64,000 nt of DNA from DATLSM01 sp963722965 (lineage in GTDB: Bacteria; Actinomycetota; Thermoleophilia; Solirubrobacterales; 70-9): contig CAVROX010000011.1 of NCBI GenBank assembly GCA_963722965.1, positions 1 to 64,000 on the forward strand, in the 5' to 3' direction. Positions within the stretch are counted from its first letter, which is position 1. The number at the start of each line of letters is the position of its first letter. The notes under the pieces were generated by a model. The model was given only the letters and a program-made list of their open reading frames with translations, was not told where the DNA came from and did no database searches. The position numbers and the translations under genes are program-made. Shown here piece after piece: positions 42,942 through 52,268 of this stretch.

Positions 42942-44260
42942 GAGCCGCTAGACAATAGGGCCGAGGCCCCCGACAAAAGCGCCGCCGCGGCGAGCGGAAA
43001 GACCAGTGTCATCAGGATCTCGTTGCGGCGTGGAGCGGCCAGCGAGATCGCCCCGACGGCGGTGATCAGCAAGATCGGGGTCACCATCACCAAGAGCTCC
43101 CACCAGCGCCCGCGCGCTGCGAGCAACCCCAGACCCACCAACCCCGCCACCACGAGCAGGATCTGGACGGCGCGACCGGCGGGGCTGTCCATCGCTTCGC
43201 CGACGCCGCTGCTCCAGATCCGGGCCGCCTTGCGCGCGGTCATCGCCAGGTAGCCGATCGGATCCGCGCCGAAGTACTTCGAGAAATCTTCCTTGGCGAC
43301 CTTGCCCAGCGCCGTGTCGCGCGGCAGGTTCGGGTAGCGGTCGGCGACCTGATTGAACAGGCGGGTCGGGTTGACCTTTTCAAGCGCCGGCGAGAACGGG
43401 CCAAGGTCGCGGTGCAAGTAGCGTCGCGCCAGCAGCGCCTTGACCTTCTGGTATTCGCCGTCGGCGGGTAGGTAGGTGCCGACGTACAGCGCCTTGCCAT
43501 CCCCGGTCGAGATCGGCACCAGCCTGCCGAGGACGACCTCGTTGCGCACCGTCCAGGGAACGATCGGCACCGCCAGCGCGACGGCGAGCGCCAGCGCGGC
43601 GCCGAGTCCCGTCCGCCAGCCGCGCTCCCTCCCGAGCCGGATCGCGGCGAGCACGGCAAAGGCGATCCCGACCACCAAGTACTCGGGCCGGATCAGCGCT
43701 GTCAACCCGAAAAGGAAACCCGGCAAAAGCCAGACGCGCAGCTGTTTTTGTTCGCTGGCCCAGAGGAAGGCGAGGACCGCGGCCGGCAGGGTGAAGAAGG
43801 CGGGCGGCTCGCTCATCAGCTCGCCGGTTGAGTGGATGAAGGGCGGGTAGACGGCCGCCGCGAAGGCGGCGAGCAGGCCGGCGCGGGAGCCTGCCAGGCG
43901 CCTGCCGAGCGCGAAGACGACGACGATCGCCGCCACCCCCAGCAGCGCCTCGAGGATTCGCGCCGTTCCTTCCCGCGGCCCCGCCGTCGCATAGAAGGCG
44001 GCCGCGTAGAGCAGGGGTGCTCCCGGGGACCAGTCGCTTGAGTCATGAAAGCTTGGCCCGCCGTAGCTGCCTTCCTCATACAGCGCCTTGGAGAGCGCGT
44101 AGTAGGCGTGGGCGTCGGGGCTGGGGGTCGCCAGCGGCTCGGCGACCCGGTAGGCGCGCAAGCCGAGGCCGAGGGCGAGGATCAGCGCCAAGCAGACCAG
44201 GGTGCGGCGGCCATATCGCTCGCGCAGGGAGTGCATCCAAAGCGAAGTCCGACCCGCCAT
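42908..44260 (-). CDS. GT39/ArnT-like membrane glycosyltransferase
   Basis: About 450 residues with 10 or more membrane helices. It likely transfers a sugar from a polyprenyl phosphate outside the membrane. The first loop carries the acidic motif SPDAHAYYALSKALYEEG, as in PMT-like enzymes, and TGELMSEPPAFFTLPAAVLA is a second conserved loop. ATG 44260 is preferred because it follows the upstream gene's stop by 11 bp. A longer frame from 44329 would overlap that gene. It overlaps the start of the GT2 gene by 34 bp. Acceptor unknown. Confidence 0.82.
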   Translation of the reverse strand: MAGRTSLWMHSLRERYGRRTLVCLALILALGLGLRAYRVAEPLATPSPDAHAYYALSKALYEEGSYGGPSFHDSSDWSPGAPLLYAAAFYATAGPREGTARILEALLGVAAIVVVFALGRRLAGSRAGLLAAFAAAVYPPFIHSTGELMSEPPAFFTLPAAVLAFLWASEQKQLRVWLLPGFLFGLTALIRPEYLVVGIAFAVLAAIRLGRERGWRTGLGAALALAVALAVPIVPWTVRNEVVLGRLVPISTGDGKALYVGTYLPADGEYQKVKALLARRYLHRDLGPFSPALEKVNPTRLFNQVADRYPNLPRDTALGKVAKEDFSKYFGADPIGYLAMTARKAARIWSSGVGEAMDSPAGRAVQILLVVAGLVGLGLLAARGRWWELLVMVTPILLITAVGAISLAAPRRNEILMTLVFPLAAAALLSGASALLSSGSWSRRASSRQN

Positions 44261-44271
44261 GGGCCGGGAGG

Positions 44272-45681
44272 CTATCCGGGTGAAGGGCGCTGGCGGCAAA
44301 GCTGCGCTCGCGCCCGTGAGCAGGCCCAAACTGCTCCGACCCCCGCCAGCGCCGCAACCAGCGGGATCATCACCAGGACCCGGCGGGGGGAAGCGACGAG
44401 CAGGGCGCTGATCGCCGTCATCGCGAGGAAGATCGTCGTCAGCAGGAGCGCCTCCCAGCGACGTCGTGCGGCGAGGGTGATCAGCCCCACCAGCCCGAAG
44501 GCCACGAGCGCCCAGTGCAGCGCCTCCCAGACCGTCCTGCGCATCACTTCGCGCGGGCCGTGTGACCAGATCTCGGCGACCTTTGTCGCGAGGAAGCCGG
44601 CGTATTGGAGCGGCTGCTCGCTGAGGTCAGACCACAGTTGTTCGCGGCCCATCTGGGACAGCGCCGCGTCGGCTTCGACCCCAGGGTGGCGCTGGGCGGC
44701 GAAGGCGGCGAGGATTTGCTCGAGGCGGACCCTGGCGAGGACGGCGTCGCGCTTCAGCGCCAGCGGCTGCCGCGCGGCGCGGGGCGGCAGGTAGTTGGTT
44801 GCCAACCGCCCGACCAGCCCGGGGTGGCGTTCCAAGAGCGCCTCTCCCACCTTCTGGGGATCCCCGCCAGAAGGCAGGTAGGTGCCGGAAAACAGCACCT
44901 GGCCGCCGCCGGTGGAGATCGGCACGAGGCGATCGAGCGCGACCACATTGCGCACGGTCCACGGCAAGACGACGATTCCAACCCCCAACAGCAGCAGCCC
45001 TGCTCGCAGGACCCCTGCGCGCCAGTCCTTCCGCTGCAGCGCAAAGACCAAAACCGCGAGCAAGAACGAAACTCCCAGGTACTCCGGGCGAACCAATGTC
45101 AGCGCCCCGAGCAGCAGCCCCGGTAAAAGCCATCCTCTGGCAGGGGCCTGGAGCAGGGTGCGCGCGCCAGGGCCAGCGCTCGGTGGCCCGTTCGCGCGCA
45201 GCATCGCCAGCACCGCCCCCGCGAGCAGAGTTGCCGCCAGCGGCTCTCCCATCAGCATTCCCTGGTACTCGAGGAGGGCAGGGTAGATCGCCACGGCCAA
45301 AGCGGCGATCAATCCAGCCGCCACGCCGCAGAGCCGGCGGCCGATCAGGTAGGCAAAGAGGACCGAGAGGGTGCCGATCAAAGCCAAAACGACGCGGGCG
45401 AGGCGCTCGTGGACGCCACCGCTCAGCTCATACAGGCCGGCGACAAACAGCGGCAATCCGGGGGAGTAGTTGCTCGAGGGCTGGGTGGCTTGGCGCCCCG
45501 CGGTAAAGCCGTTGCCCTCGTCGAGGTTCGCGGCGATCCGGCCGTAGGCGACCGCGTCATAGACCGGCTTTCTTCCCTGCCAGGCGTAGTCGACCCGCAG
45601 CCCGAGAGCGAGCGCCACGATCGCGATCAAGGCGGCGAGGCCGATCGGGCCCCCGTTTCGCACCGCCAGCCGGTTAGCCAT
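44272..45681 (-). CDS. GT39/ArnT-like membrane glycosyltransferase (paralogue)
   Basis: 469-residue polytopic protein, similar in plan to its downstream neighbour. It has an N-terminal helix, a first external loop with acidic residues (RKPVYDAVAYGRIAANLDEG and SSNYSPGLPLFVAGLYEL) and LLEYQGMLMGEPLAATLLAG. The two genes share the pattern VxxxEYLxVxxAFAVL in the middle, consistent with a tandem duplication followed by divergence. It starts 49 bp from the divergent sqdB-like gene across a palindromic operator. Probably first gene of a three-gene envelope glycan operon. Confidence 0.82.
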   Translation of the reverse strand: MANRLAVRNGGPIGLAALIAIVALALGLRVDYAWQGRKPVYDAVAYGRIAANLDEGNGFTAGRQATQPSSNYSPGLPLFVAGLYELSGGVHERLARVVLALIGTLSVLFAYLIGRRLCGVAAGLIAALAVAIYPALLEYQGMLMGEPLAATLLAGAVLAMLRANGPPSAGPGARTLLQAPARGWLLPGLLLGALTLVRPEYLGVSFLLAVLVFALQRKDWRAGVLRAGLLLLGVGIVVLPWTVRNVVALDRLVPISTGGGQVLFSGTYLPSGGDPQKVGEALLERHPGLVGRLATNYLPPRAARQPLALKRDAVLARVRLEQILAAFAAQRHPGVEADAALSQMGREQLWSDLSEQPLQYAGFLATKVAEIWSHGPREVMRRTVWEALHWALVAFGLVGLITLAARRRWEALLLTTIFLAMTAISALLVASPRRVLVMIPLVAALAGVGAVWACSRARAQLCRQRPSPG

Positions 45682-45695
45682 CGCCGGGATTCAAC

Positions 45696-45716
45696 TAGAA
45701 CGCGATTCGTGTTCTA
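45696..45716 (+). promoter_or_regulatory. 21-bp palindrome between divergent glycosyltransferase and sqdB genes
   Basis: TAGAACGCGA (45696-45705) and TCGTGTTCTA (45707-45716) are complementary except for one pair. A third half-site, GTTCTA, overlaps the sqdB start (45726-45731). The 49-bp intergenic space leaves room for little else, so one regulator probably controls both directions. It differs from the actinobacterial LexA box, whose GAAC/GTTC halves are 4 bp apart rather than 9. Confidence 0.55.
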
Positions 45717-45730
45717 AGCTGCCGCGTTCT

Positions 45731-46906
45731 ATGCGAGTCTTGATCCTCGGGGGTGACGGCTACCTGGGTTGGCCGACCGCCCTAAGGTTCTCCGCCCGCG
45801 GCCACGAGGTCGCCGTCCTCGATAACTTCGTCCGGCGCCGCTGGGTGGCGGGGGTCGGAAGTGACTCGCTGACGCCAATCCTCGATCTCGATCGGCGGAT
45901 CGAGGCCTGGGCGGCGGTCTCCGGCAACTCGATCCGAAGCTACGTTGGCTCCGCACAGGACGGCGAGTTCCTCGAGGAGGTCGTCGCCGAGACCCGGCCC
46001 GAGACGGTGATCCACTATGGCCAACAGGCCTCGGCGCCTTACTCGATGGCCTCGCGTGAGTGGGCGGTCGAGACCCAGTACGGCAACACGATCGGCAACC
46101 TCAACCTGCTGTTCGCGATCCGCGACCATGCGCCTGAGTGCCACCTGGTCAAGCTCGGGACGATGGGCGAGTACGGGCAGCCCAACATCGATATCGAGGA
46201 GGGCTACATCAGGATTGAGCACAAGGGGCGCAGCGACACGCTGCCCTTCCCAAAGTTGCCGGCATCCCTCTACCATTGCTCCAAGGTCCACGACTCGACC
46301 AATATCCACTTTGCCTGTCGCACCTGGGGTCTTCGCGCGACCGACCTCAACCAGGGTGTCGTCTACGGGATCCTGACCGATGAGACGGCCGGCGACGAGC
46401 GCCTGATCACCCGCTTTGACTACGACGAGGTCTTCGGCACGGTGCTCAATCGCTTTTGCGTTCAGGCGGTGATCGGCCATCCGCTGACGGTGTATGGCTC
46501 GGGAGGACAGACCCGCGGCTTCCTCAACATCCGCGACACGCTTCAGTGCGTCGAGCTGGCAGCGCTGAACCCGGCTGAGCCCGGAGAATTCCGCGTCTTC
46601 AACCAGTTCACCGAGCAGTTTTCGGTCCTCGACCTCGCCCACCTCGTCCGCTACGCGGCCGGACACCTCGGCTACTCGGTCGAGATCCAGCATTGCGACA
46701 ACCCGCGGGTAGAGAAGGAAGAGCATTACTACAACGCGATCCACACCAAGCTGCTTGACCTCGGCCTCGAGCCGACGCTGCTCGGCGAGGAGCTCGTCGA
46801 GTCGATGATCCACACGATCGAGCGCCACAAAGGCCGCGTGATCGAGGCACACATCGATCCGCGCACCCGCTGGAACCCGGCCAAATCGCCTGCTGGCCGC
46901 GCATAG
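45731..46906 (+). CDS. sqdB: NAD-dependent epimerase, UDP-sulfoquinovose synthase-like
   Basis: SqdB-type short-chain dehydrogenase that converts UDP-glucose and sulfite to UDP-sulfoquinovose. 391 residues: the Rossmann motif RVLILGGDGYLGWPTALRFS, the family-specific NFVRRRWVAGVGSDSLTPI, and YGQQASAPYSMASREWAVET. The catalytic YxxxK lies in PASLYHCSKVHDSTNIHFAC, with DLNQGVVYGI after it. The GYLGWP and SLTPI signatures separate SqdB from GalE-like enzymes. No sqdX/sqdD-like transferase is adjacent. Instead, lipid-linked glycosyltransferases are divergent. It lacks a ribosome binding site, suggesting a leaderless message. ilvB starts 25 bp after its stop. Confidence 0.85.
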   Translation: MRVLILGGDGYLGWPTALRFSARGHEVAVLDNFVRRRWVAGVGSDSLTPILDLDRRIEAWAAVSGNSIRSYVGSAQDGEFLEEVVAETRPETVIHYGQQASAPYSMASREWAVETQYGNTIGNLNLLFAIRDHAPECHLVKLGTMGEYGQPNIDIEEGYIRIEHKGRSDTLPFPKLPASLYHCSKVHDSTNIHFACRTWGLRATDLNQGVVYGILTDETAGDERLITRFDYDEVFGTVLNRFCVQAVIGHPLTVYGSGGQTRGFLNIRDTLQCVELAALNPAEPGEFRVFNQFTEQFSVLDLAHLVRYAAGHLGYSVEIQHCDNPRVEKEEHYYNAIHTKLLDLGLEPTLLGEELVESMIHTIERHKGRVIEAHIDPRTRWNPAKSPAGRA

Positions 46907-46931
46907 GCCCGCTGGTACCATCGCCAGTCCG

Positions 46932-48629
46932 ATGAGAGCCGCGGACGCGTTGATGAAATCGCTCAAGGCCGAGGGTGTCGAGCACATCTTCGGGATCCCC
47001 GGCGGGGCCAATCTGCCCACCTACGACGCACTGGTCGACGCTGACTTGCGGCATATCCAGGTTCGCCACGAGCAGGGCGGGGGCCACGCCGCGGAGGGTT
47101 ACGCCAAGGCCTCCGGACGGGTCGGGGTGGCGTTCGCGACCTCCGGTCCGGGTGCGACAAACCTGGTCACCGCGATCGCCGACGCGATGATGGACTCGGT
47201 GCCTACGGTCTTCGTCACCGGCCAGGTGCGAACCGAGCTGATCGGCACCGACGGCTTCCAGGAGGCCGACACCCTCGGCGCGACGCTGCCATTCGTAAAG
47301 CACTCCTTCCAGGTCACCGACCCCCGCCAGATCCCCGAGTACGTGCACGAGGCCTTTCACATCGCCTCGACCGGGCGGCCGGGCCCGGTGCTGATCGATA
47401 TCCCCCAGGACCTCTCGCGAGCCGAGATCGAGTATGAGCCTCGCACCGAGCCGGTCGAGCTACCCGGTTACCGGCCCTCGACCGCCGGCAACATCAAACA
47501 GATTCGGATCGCAGCCAAAGCGCTCGCCAACGCCCGCTGCCCGGTCCTCTACACGGGCGGCGGCGTGATCAATGCCAACGCCTCCGAGGAGCTGCGCGAG
47601 CTGGCCGCCTCTGACCGCTTCCCGGTCACCTCGACGCTGATGGGGCTCGGCGCCTTTCCCGCCTCCAGCGATCAGTGGCTGGGGATGCTGGGGATGCACG
47701 GGACGGTCACTGCGAATTGGGCGATGGACAACGCCGACCTGATCGTGGCGATCGGAGCCCGCTTTGACGACCGCATCACCGGCAAGCTCGCCGCCTTCGC
47801 GCCCCACGCCAAATTCATCCACATCGATATCGACCCAGCCGAGATCTCCAAGAACGTGCCCGCCCACATCCCGATCGTCGGCGACGCCAAGCAGGTTCTC
47901 GCCAAGCTGACCCGTGAGTACCGGGCGCTGCAGACCGACACTTCCCGCCTCGAGGCATGGTGGAAGCAGCTCCACGCCTGGCAGGAAGGGCACCCGCTGC
48001 GCTATGAGCCCGGCAAGGGTGGTGAGATCAAGCCGCAGTTCATGGTCGAGGCGATGTGGCGGGCGACCGAGGGCGAGGCGATCATCACCTCCGACGTCGG
48101 CCAGCACCAGATGTGGGCGGCCCAGTACTACGGCTTTGAGAAGGCGCGGCGCTGGATCAACTCGGGTGGTCTGGGCACGATGGGTTTCGGGTTGCCGGCG
48201 GCGGTCGGCGCCAAGGTCGCTCGTCCGGAGGAGGCGGTCGTCTGCCTTGCCGGCGACGGCAGCCTGATCATGAACTGCCAGGAGCTGGCGACCTGCGTCG
48301 CCGAAGAGATCCCGGTCAAGGTATTCCTGATGAACAACGGCTACATGGGCATGGTCCGCCAGTGGCAGGAGCTGTTTTGGGACCGTCGCTACAGCTCGGT
48401 GGAGATGGGGTCAAGCCCCGACTGGGTAAAGCTCGCGGAGGCCTTCGGCGCGACCGGGATGCGATGCGAGGATGCGGCTGACCTGGAGGAGATGATGGGC
48501 GCCGCCCTTGCGGCCGATGGGCCGGTCTTGGTCGACGTGCGGGTCGCCGGGGAGGAGAACTGCTATCCGATGATCCCGCCAGGTGCGGCCGCCCGCGACA
48601 TGGTCGAGGCGCCGAAGGCTGTGCGCTGA
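46932..48629 (+). CDS. ilvB: Acetolactate synthase large subunit
   Basis: Thiamine-diphosphate enzyme for the first common step of valine/isoleucine (and leucine) synthesis. 565 residues: the N-terminal PYR domain with the catalytic Glu region RHEQGGGHAAEGYAKASGRV, the central FAD-binding domain, and the PP domain with CLAGDGSLIMNCQELATCV...NNGYMGMVRQWQ (GDG...NN motif). Intact. The stop overlaps the ilvN ATG (TGATG). Short spacing from sqdB leaves little room for its own promoter. Confidence 0.95.
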   Translation: MRAADALMKSLKAEGVEHIFGIPGGANLPTYDALVDADLRHIQVRHEQGGGHAAEGYAKASGRVGVAFATSGPGATNLVTAIADAMMDSVPTVFVTGQVRTELIGTDGFQEADTLGATLPFVKHSFQVTDPRQIPEYVHEAFHIASTGRPGPVLIDIPQDLSRAEIEYEPRTEPVELPGYRPSTAGNIKQIRIAAKALANARCPVLYTGGGVINANASEELRELAASDRFPVTSTLMGLGAFPASSDQWLGMLGMHGTVTANWAMDNADLIVAIGARFDDRITGKLAAFAPHAKFIHIDIDPAEISKNVPAHIPIVGDAKQVLAKLTREYRALQTDTSRLEAWWKQLHAWQEGHPLRYEPGKGGEIKPQFMVEAMWRATEGEAIITSDVGQHQMWAAQYYGFEKARRWINSGGLGTMGFGLPAAVGAKVARPEEAVVCLAGDGSLIMNCQELATCVAEEIPVKVFLMNNGYMGMVRQWQELFWDRRYSSVEMGSSPDWVKLAEAFGATGMRCEDAADLEEMMGAALAADGPVLVDVRVAGEENCYPMIPPGAAARDMVEAPKAVR

Positions 48630-49174
48630 TGGAGGCCGGCACCCCGCAGCTGGTCAAACTGGAGGACCTGCATGTGCCCGGCCAGCTCAGCGGGCGCAAG
48701 CACATCCTCTCGATCCTGGTCGAGAACAAACCCGGGGTGCTGGCACGGATAGCGGGCCTGTTCTCGCGGCGCGGCTTCAATATCGACACCCTCGCCGTGG
48801 GACCGACCGATGACCCCAGCGTCTCGCGGGTCACGCTCACCCTCGACGGCGCCGTCCACCCGATCGATCAGGTGACCAAGCAGCTGCACAAGCTGATCAA
48901 CGTGCTGAAGATCCGCGACATGGAGCCGGCGGAGACGGTCGCCCGCGAGATGGCGATGTTCAAAGTCTCCGCGGCGGTTGAGAACCGCGCCGAGATCATC
49001 CAGTTCGCGGAGATCTTCCGTGCGAAGATCGTCGACGTTTCGCGGCGAGCGATGACGATCGAGGTGACCGGCTCGGCCGACAAGATCGAGGCGTTCGAGC
49101 GAATGGTGAGGCCGCACGGGCTGATCGAGATGGTTCGTACTGGCGAGATCGCTATTGCTCGCGGCGCTGACTGA
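48629..49174 (+). CDS. ilvN: Acetolactate synthase small (regulatory) subunit
   Basis: 181-residue regulatory subunit that confers valine feedback. The N-terminal ACT domain reads HILSILVENKPGVLARIAGL, FSRRGFNIDTLAVGPTDDPS. A second ACT-like C-terminal domain (VEVTGSADKIEAFERMVRP-like TIEVTGSADKIEAFERMVRP) follows. Start overlaps ilvB, and the end overlaps the menF start by 20 bp, linking branched-chain and menaquinone genes on one transcript. Confidence 0.94.
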   Translation: MEAGTPQLVKLEDLHVPGQLSGRKHILSILVENKPGVLARIAGLFSRRGFNIDTLAVGPTDDPSVSRVTLTLDGAVHPIDQVTKQLHKLINVLKIRDMEPAETVAREMAMFKVSAAVENRAEIIQFAEIFRAKIVDVSRRAMTIEVTGSADKIEAFERMVRPHGLIEMVRTGEIAIARGAD

Positions 49175-50545
49175 GACGAGCCTGCGGTCCGCCGTCGATC
49201 GCGCCCTCTCCCGCGGTCGGAGAGCCGTCCTCAGCATCACCACACCGATTGAGGGAGCCGACCCGTGTGCGGCTGTCTTTTCCTCGCGCCTTGCCTCTGA
49301 CCGCTGGTTTTGCTGGGAGCAACCCGATCGCAGGTTTGCGCTGGCGGCACTTGGCGTTGTCCATGAGGCGACCTCCCGGGGGAGCGATCGTTTTGCCGAG
49401 ATCGCCGCCGAGTGCCTTGGGCTGTTCAGGGACGCAGTGGTCGAGAAGCCAAGCGGACTGCCGCCTGGCGCCGGCGCCGTCTGGGTCGGTGGCTTCGCCT
49501 TTGACCCAGGCGGCGGCGCCTCCTCGACCTGGTCCTCGTTCTCGCCGGGTTCGATGATCCTGCCCGAGCTCTCGCTGTGCCGCAACGAGGGGGAGACGTT
49601 TCTCACGCTGAACGCCCTCGTCGCCCCCGGCGAGGACCCTGCGGTAAAGGGCGCCGCCCTGTGGGCGCGGTTGGCGGGCGTGCGCTCCGATCCCCTGCCC
49701 CTGCTTGACCCCCACCCCACCTCACGCACGGAGATCCGCAGCGTGCGGGCGCCGGGCGAGTTCGAGAAGGCCGTCGCCGCCGCGACCGCGCGGATCGAGG
49801 CGGGGGCGATGCGCAAGGTCGTGCTAGCCCGCGAGGTCATCGCCTCCGGCGCCGCGGCGCACGACCCGGCGGGGCTGTTCGGCGCCCTCCGTGAGCAGTT
49901 TCCATCCTGCTTTTGCTTTTGCTGTGGCACTCCCGAGGCGGCGTTCCTCGGTGCCAGCCCGGAGCTGCTCGTCCGCCGCGCCGGGGCGAGCGCCTCGACC
50001 GTTGCGCTGGCCGGTTCGACCCGGCGCAGCTCCGACCCCGCCGTCGACGATCACCTCGGCGAGCAGCTCCTGCGCAGTGACAAGAACCGGCGCGAGCAGC
50101 GGATCGTCGCCGAGCGGATCGTCCGCGCGCTACGCCCCCACGCTGTCTGGGTCGAGGCGACGGCCGAGCCGGAGATCGTCAAGGTGGCAAACATCCAGCA
50201 CCTTGGGACCCCCGTGATCGCTCAGCTGGCGGAGCCGCGCTCGGCGATCGAGCTCGCCGGACTTCTGCACCCGACCCCCGCCGTGGGGGGGAGCCCTGGC
50301 CGGCTGCCGCAAGAGCGATCGCCGAGCTTGAGCGGATGGACCGCGGCTGGTATGCAGGCCCGGTCGGCTGGATGGATGCGACCGAGGACGGCGAGTTCTG
50401 CGTCGCCCTGCGCAGCGCCCTGCTGCGCGATCGCGAGGCCCACCTCTACGCGGGAGTCGGCGTCGTTGCCGGTTCAGAGCCGGCCGCCGAGCTGGCGGAG
50501 ACCGAGATCAAGCTCGACGCAATCCTGCCGCTACTGAGCGATTGA
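49155..50545 (+). CDS. menF: Isochorismate synthase (one frameshift)
   Basis: Chorismate-utilising enzyme that commits chorismate to menaquinone. The chorismate-binding core is clear: EFEKAVAAATARIEAGAMRK, VVLAREVIASGAA, LGASPELLVRR, VALAGSTRR, NRREQRIVAERIV, EIVKVANIQHLGTPV and HPTPAVGG. At 50,284-50,290 the run of Gs is one short. Adding a G gives EPWPAAARAIAELERMDRGW and YAGPVGWMDATEDGEF, ending at 50545. The start is tentatively the TTG at 49155, with no strong ribosome binding site. Its 3' end overlaps menD tail-to-tail by 38 bp. Confidence 0.87.
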
Positions 50546-52256
50546 CTCGCCGGTGCAGGTCGAGGTTCTCCCGGCGATCGACCCTGACCTCGATCAGGCC
50601 GCTCCCCTCGGCCAGCGCGTCTGAGAGTTCGGCCAGTGACTCCAGGCGGCGGTGGGGCAGAGCAAACAGCTCGGCGGCCTTTGCTGCGTCCAATCCTCGA
50701 GGGGTGCCGAGCAGGGACTCGAACTCCTCGTTGCTCAGGGCCTCCTCCTGGGGAAGGAAGTGGAAGATCCCACCGCCGTGATTGTCGATGACGACGATCC
50801 GGACCGGGGTACCGACGTCACGGAGGATCGCCAGGCTGCCGAGGTCGTGGAGAAGGCCCAGGTCGCCGGTGATGACCGTGGTCGGCCGTCCGCTCGCATG
50901 GGCGGCGCCGATCCCCGAGGAGAGGAGACCGTCGATCCCGTTGGCACCCCGGTTGCAGAGGAAGATGACGTCGGTCTCGCTCCCGGGGAGGAAGGCCTCT
51001 TGGTCGCGGATCGGCATGCTGGAGGCGGTGTAGACGAGCTCGCCGTCGCGATAGCTGCGACCGAGGGCGAGCTGAAGGCCGGGCTCGCTGGGGGACTCGC
51101 GGCCGCCTAGTTCTGCCTCGATCGCTTCGCGGGCGGCGTGCTCGGCGTCAAGCCAAGCGGCGGGCACCGGCCGCTCCTCCACGCCCAGCCTCGCGGCCCA
51201 GCCCGCCGCCAGCTCGGTGGGGTCGGCGCGAAGGATCGCAGCGGCCCTGCGGGTCGGCTCGTTCCAGCCCGCGCCGGGGTCGACGACGATCTGGTCGGCG
51301 CCGGAGGCGGCGAGCCAGAGCCGCAGGGGCTTGCTGGTCGGCATCTCGCCAAAGCGCAGCACGAGGTCTGGCCTGGTCTGCTCGGCGAAGTCCCTGTCGC
51401 GCAGCAGGAGGTCATATGCACAGATCACCCGGGAGCGATCGTGGGGACCGCAGCGCAGCTGGGAGGTCGGCTCGGCGAGGATCGGGAAGCCGCTGAGGCG
51501 GGCGAGGTTGGCGAGCGGCTCGCGCAGCTGCGGATCGAGCTGGCGACCGGCGATGATCGCGCCGCGGCGAGACTCGCCGATGTGGCGCGCAACCTCCTCG
51601 AGAAGGAACTCAGATGGCTCCAGGTCGACCGGAGTCACCGCCGTCAGCGGGCGCCTGTCGCGCCCCGCAAGCGCAAGTTGCTCGCTTGCGGTTACCGCCC
51701 CCTTGACCGGAATCGGAGCAAGCGGCTCGCGCCAGGGAAGGTTGAGGTGCACCGGACCCGGCCGCAGCGCCCCGCGGGCGGTGGCGAGCGCCCGGCAGGC
51801 GAGCGAGCGGTAGTGCAGTAGTCCCTCGTCGTCGGCCTCGTGGGTGCCGACTTCACAGAACCAGCGAACCGCCGAGCCGTACAGCTTTACCTGGTCGATC
51901 GTTTGCCCGGCGCCGATCCCCCGTAACTCAGGTGGGCGGTCGGCGGTGAGGGCGATCAGCGGGATAGCGGACTCATCCGCCTCACAGATCGCGGGCAGGT
52001 AGTTGGCCGCGGCGGTGCCCGAAGTGCACAGCATCGCCACCGGGGCGCCGCTCGCCTGCGCCGCCCCGAGGGCGAAAAAGGCCGCGGAGCGCTCGTCGAT
52101 GACGACCGTTACGTCGATCTCTGGCTGGCGCCAAAGCGCAACCGCGAGCGGGGTCGAGCGAGAGCCGGGGGAGAGCACCGCCTGGCGCAACCCACCCCGC
52201 GCCAGCTCCTCGGTGAAGGCGGAGGCCAGGGCGGTGTTGGCGTTCGTCGCGTCCAC
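50508..52256 (-). CDS. menD: SEPHCHC synthase (menaquinone biosynthesis MenD)
   Basis: Thiamine-diphosphate enzyme condensing isochorismate and 2-oxoglutarate. 582 residues: LSPGSRSTPLAVALWRQPEI near the N-terminus, AMLCTSGTAAANYLPAICEA, ALTADRPPELRGIGAGQTID, and the TPP-binding TTVITGDLGLLHDLGSLAIL with VIDNHGGGIFHFLPQEEAL. Length is standard. Last gene of the menB-menA-menC-menD run. Start is 12 bp downstream of the menC stop. Confidence 0.94.
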   Translation of the reverse strand: MDATNANTALASAFTEELARGGLRQAVLSPGSRSTPLAVALWRQPEIDVTVVIDERSAAFFALGAAQASGAPVAMLCTSGTAAANYLPAICEADESAIPLIALTADRPPELRGIGAGQTIDQVKLYGSAVRWFCEVGTHEADDEGLLHYRSLACRALATARGALRPGPVHLNLPWREPLAPIPVKGAVTASEQLALAGRDRRPLTAVTPVDLEPSEFLLEEVARHIGESRRGAIIAGRQLDPQLREPLANLARLSGFPILAEPTSQLRCGPHDRSRVICAYDLLLRDRDFAEQTRPDLVLRFGEMPTSKPLRLWLAASGADQIVVDPGAGWNEPTRRAAAILRADPTELAAGWAARLGVEERPVPAAWLDAEHAAREAIEAELGGRESPSEPGLQLALGRSYRDGELVYTASSMPIRDQEAFLPGSETDVIFLCNRGANGIDGLLSSGIGAAHASGRPTTVITGDLGLLHDLGSLAILRDVGTPVRIVVIDNHGGGIFHFLPQEEALSNEEFESLLGTPRGLDAAKAAELFALPHRRLESLAELSDALAEGSGLIEVRVDRRENLDLHRRVNRSVAAGLRRA

Positions 52257-52268
52257 GACCCGCTGAGC

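Noticed and set aside
45696..45716. LexA (SOS) box
   Set aside because: GAAC and GTTC are 9 bp apart instead of 4, and the flanking genes are not SOS genes.
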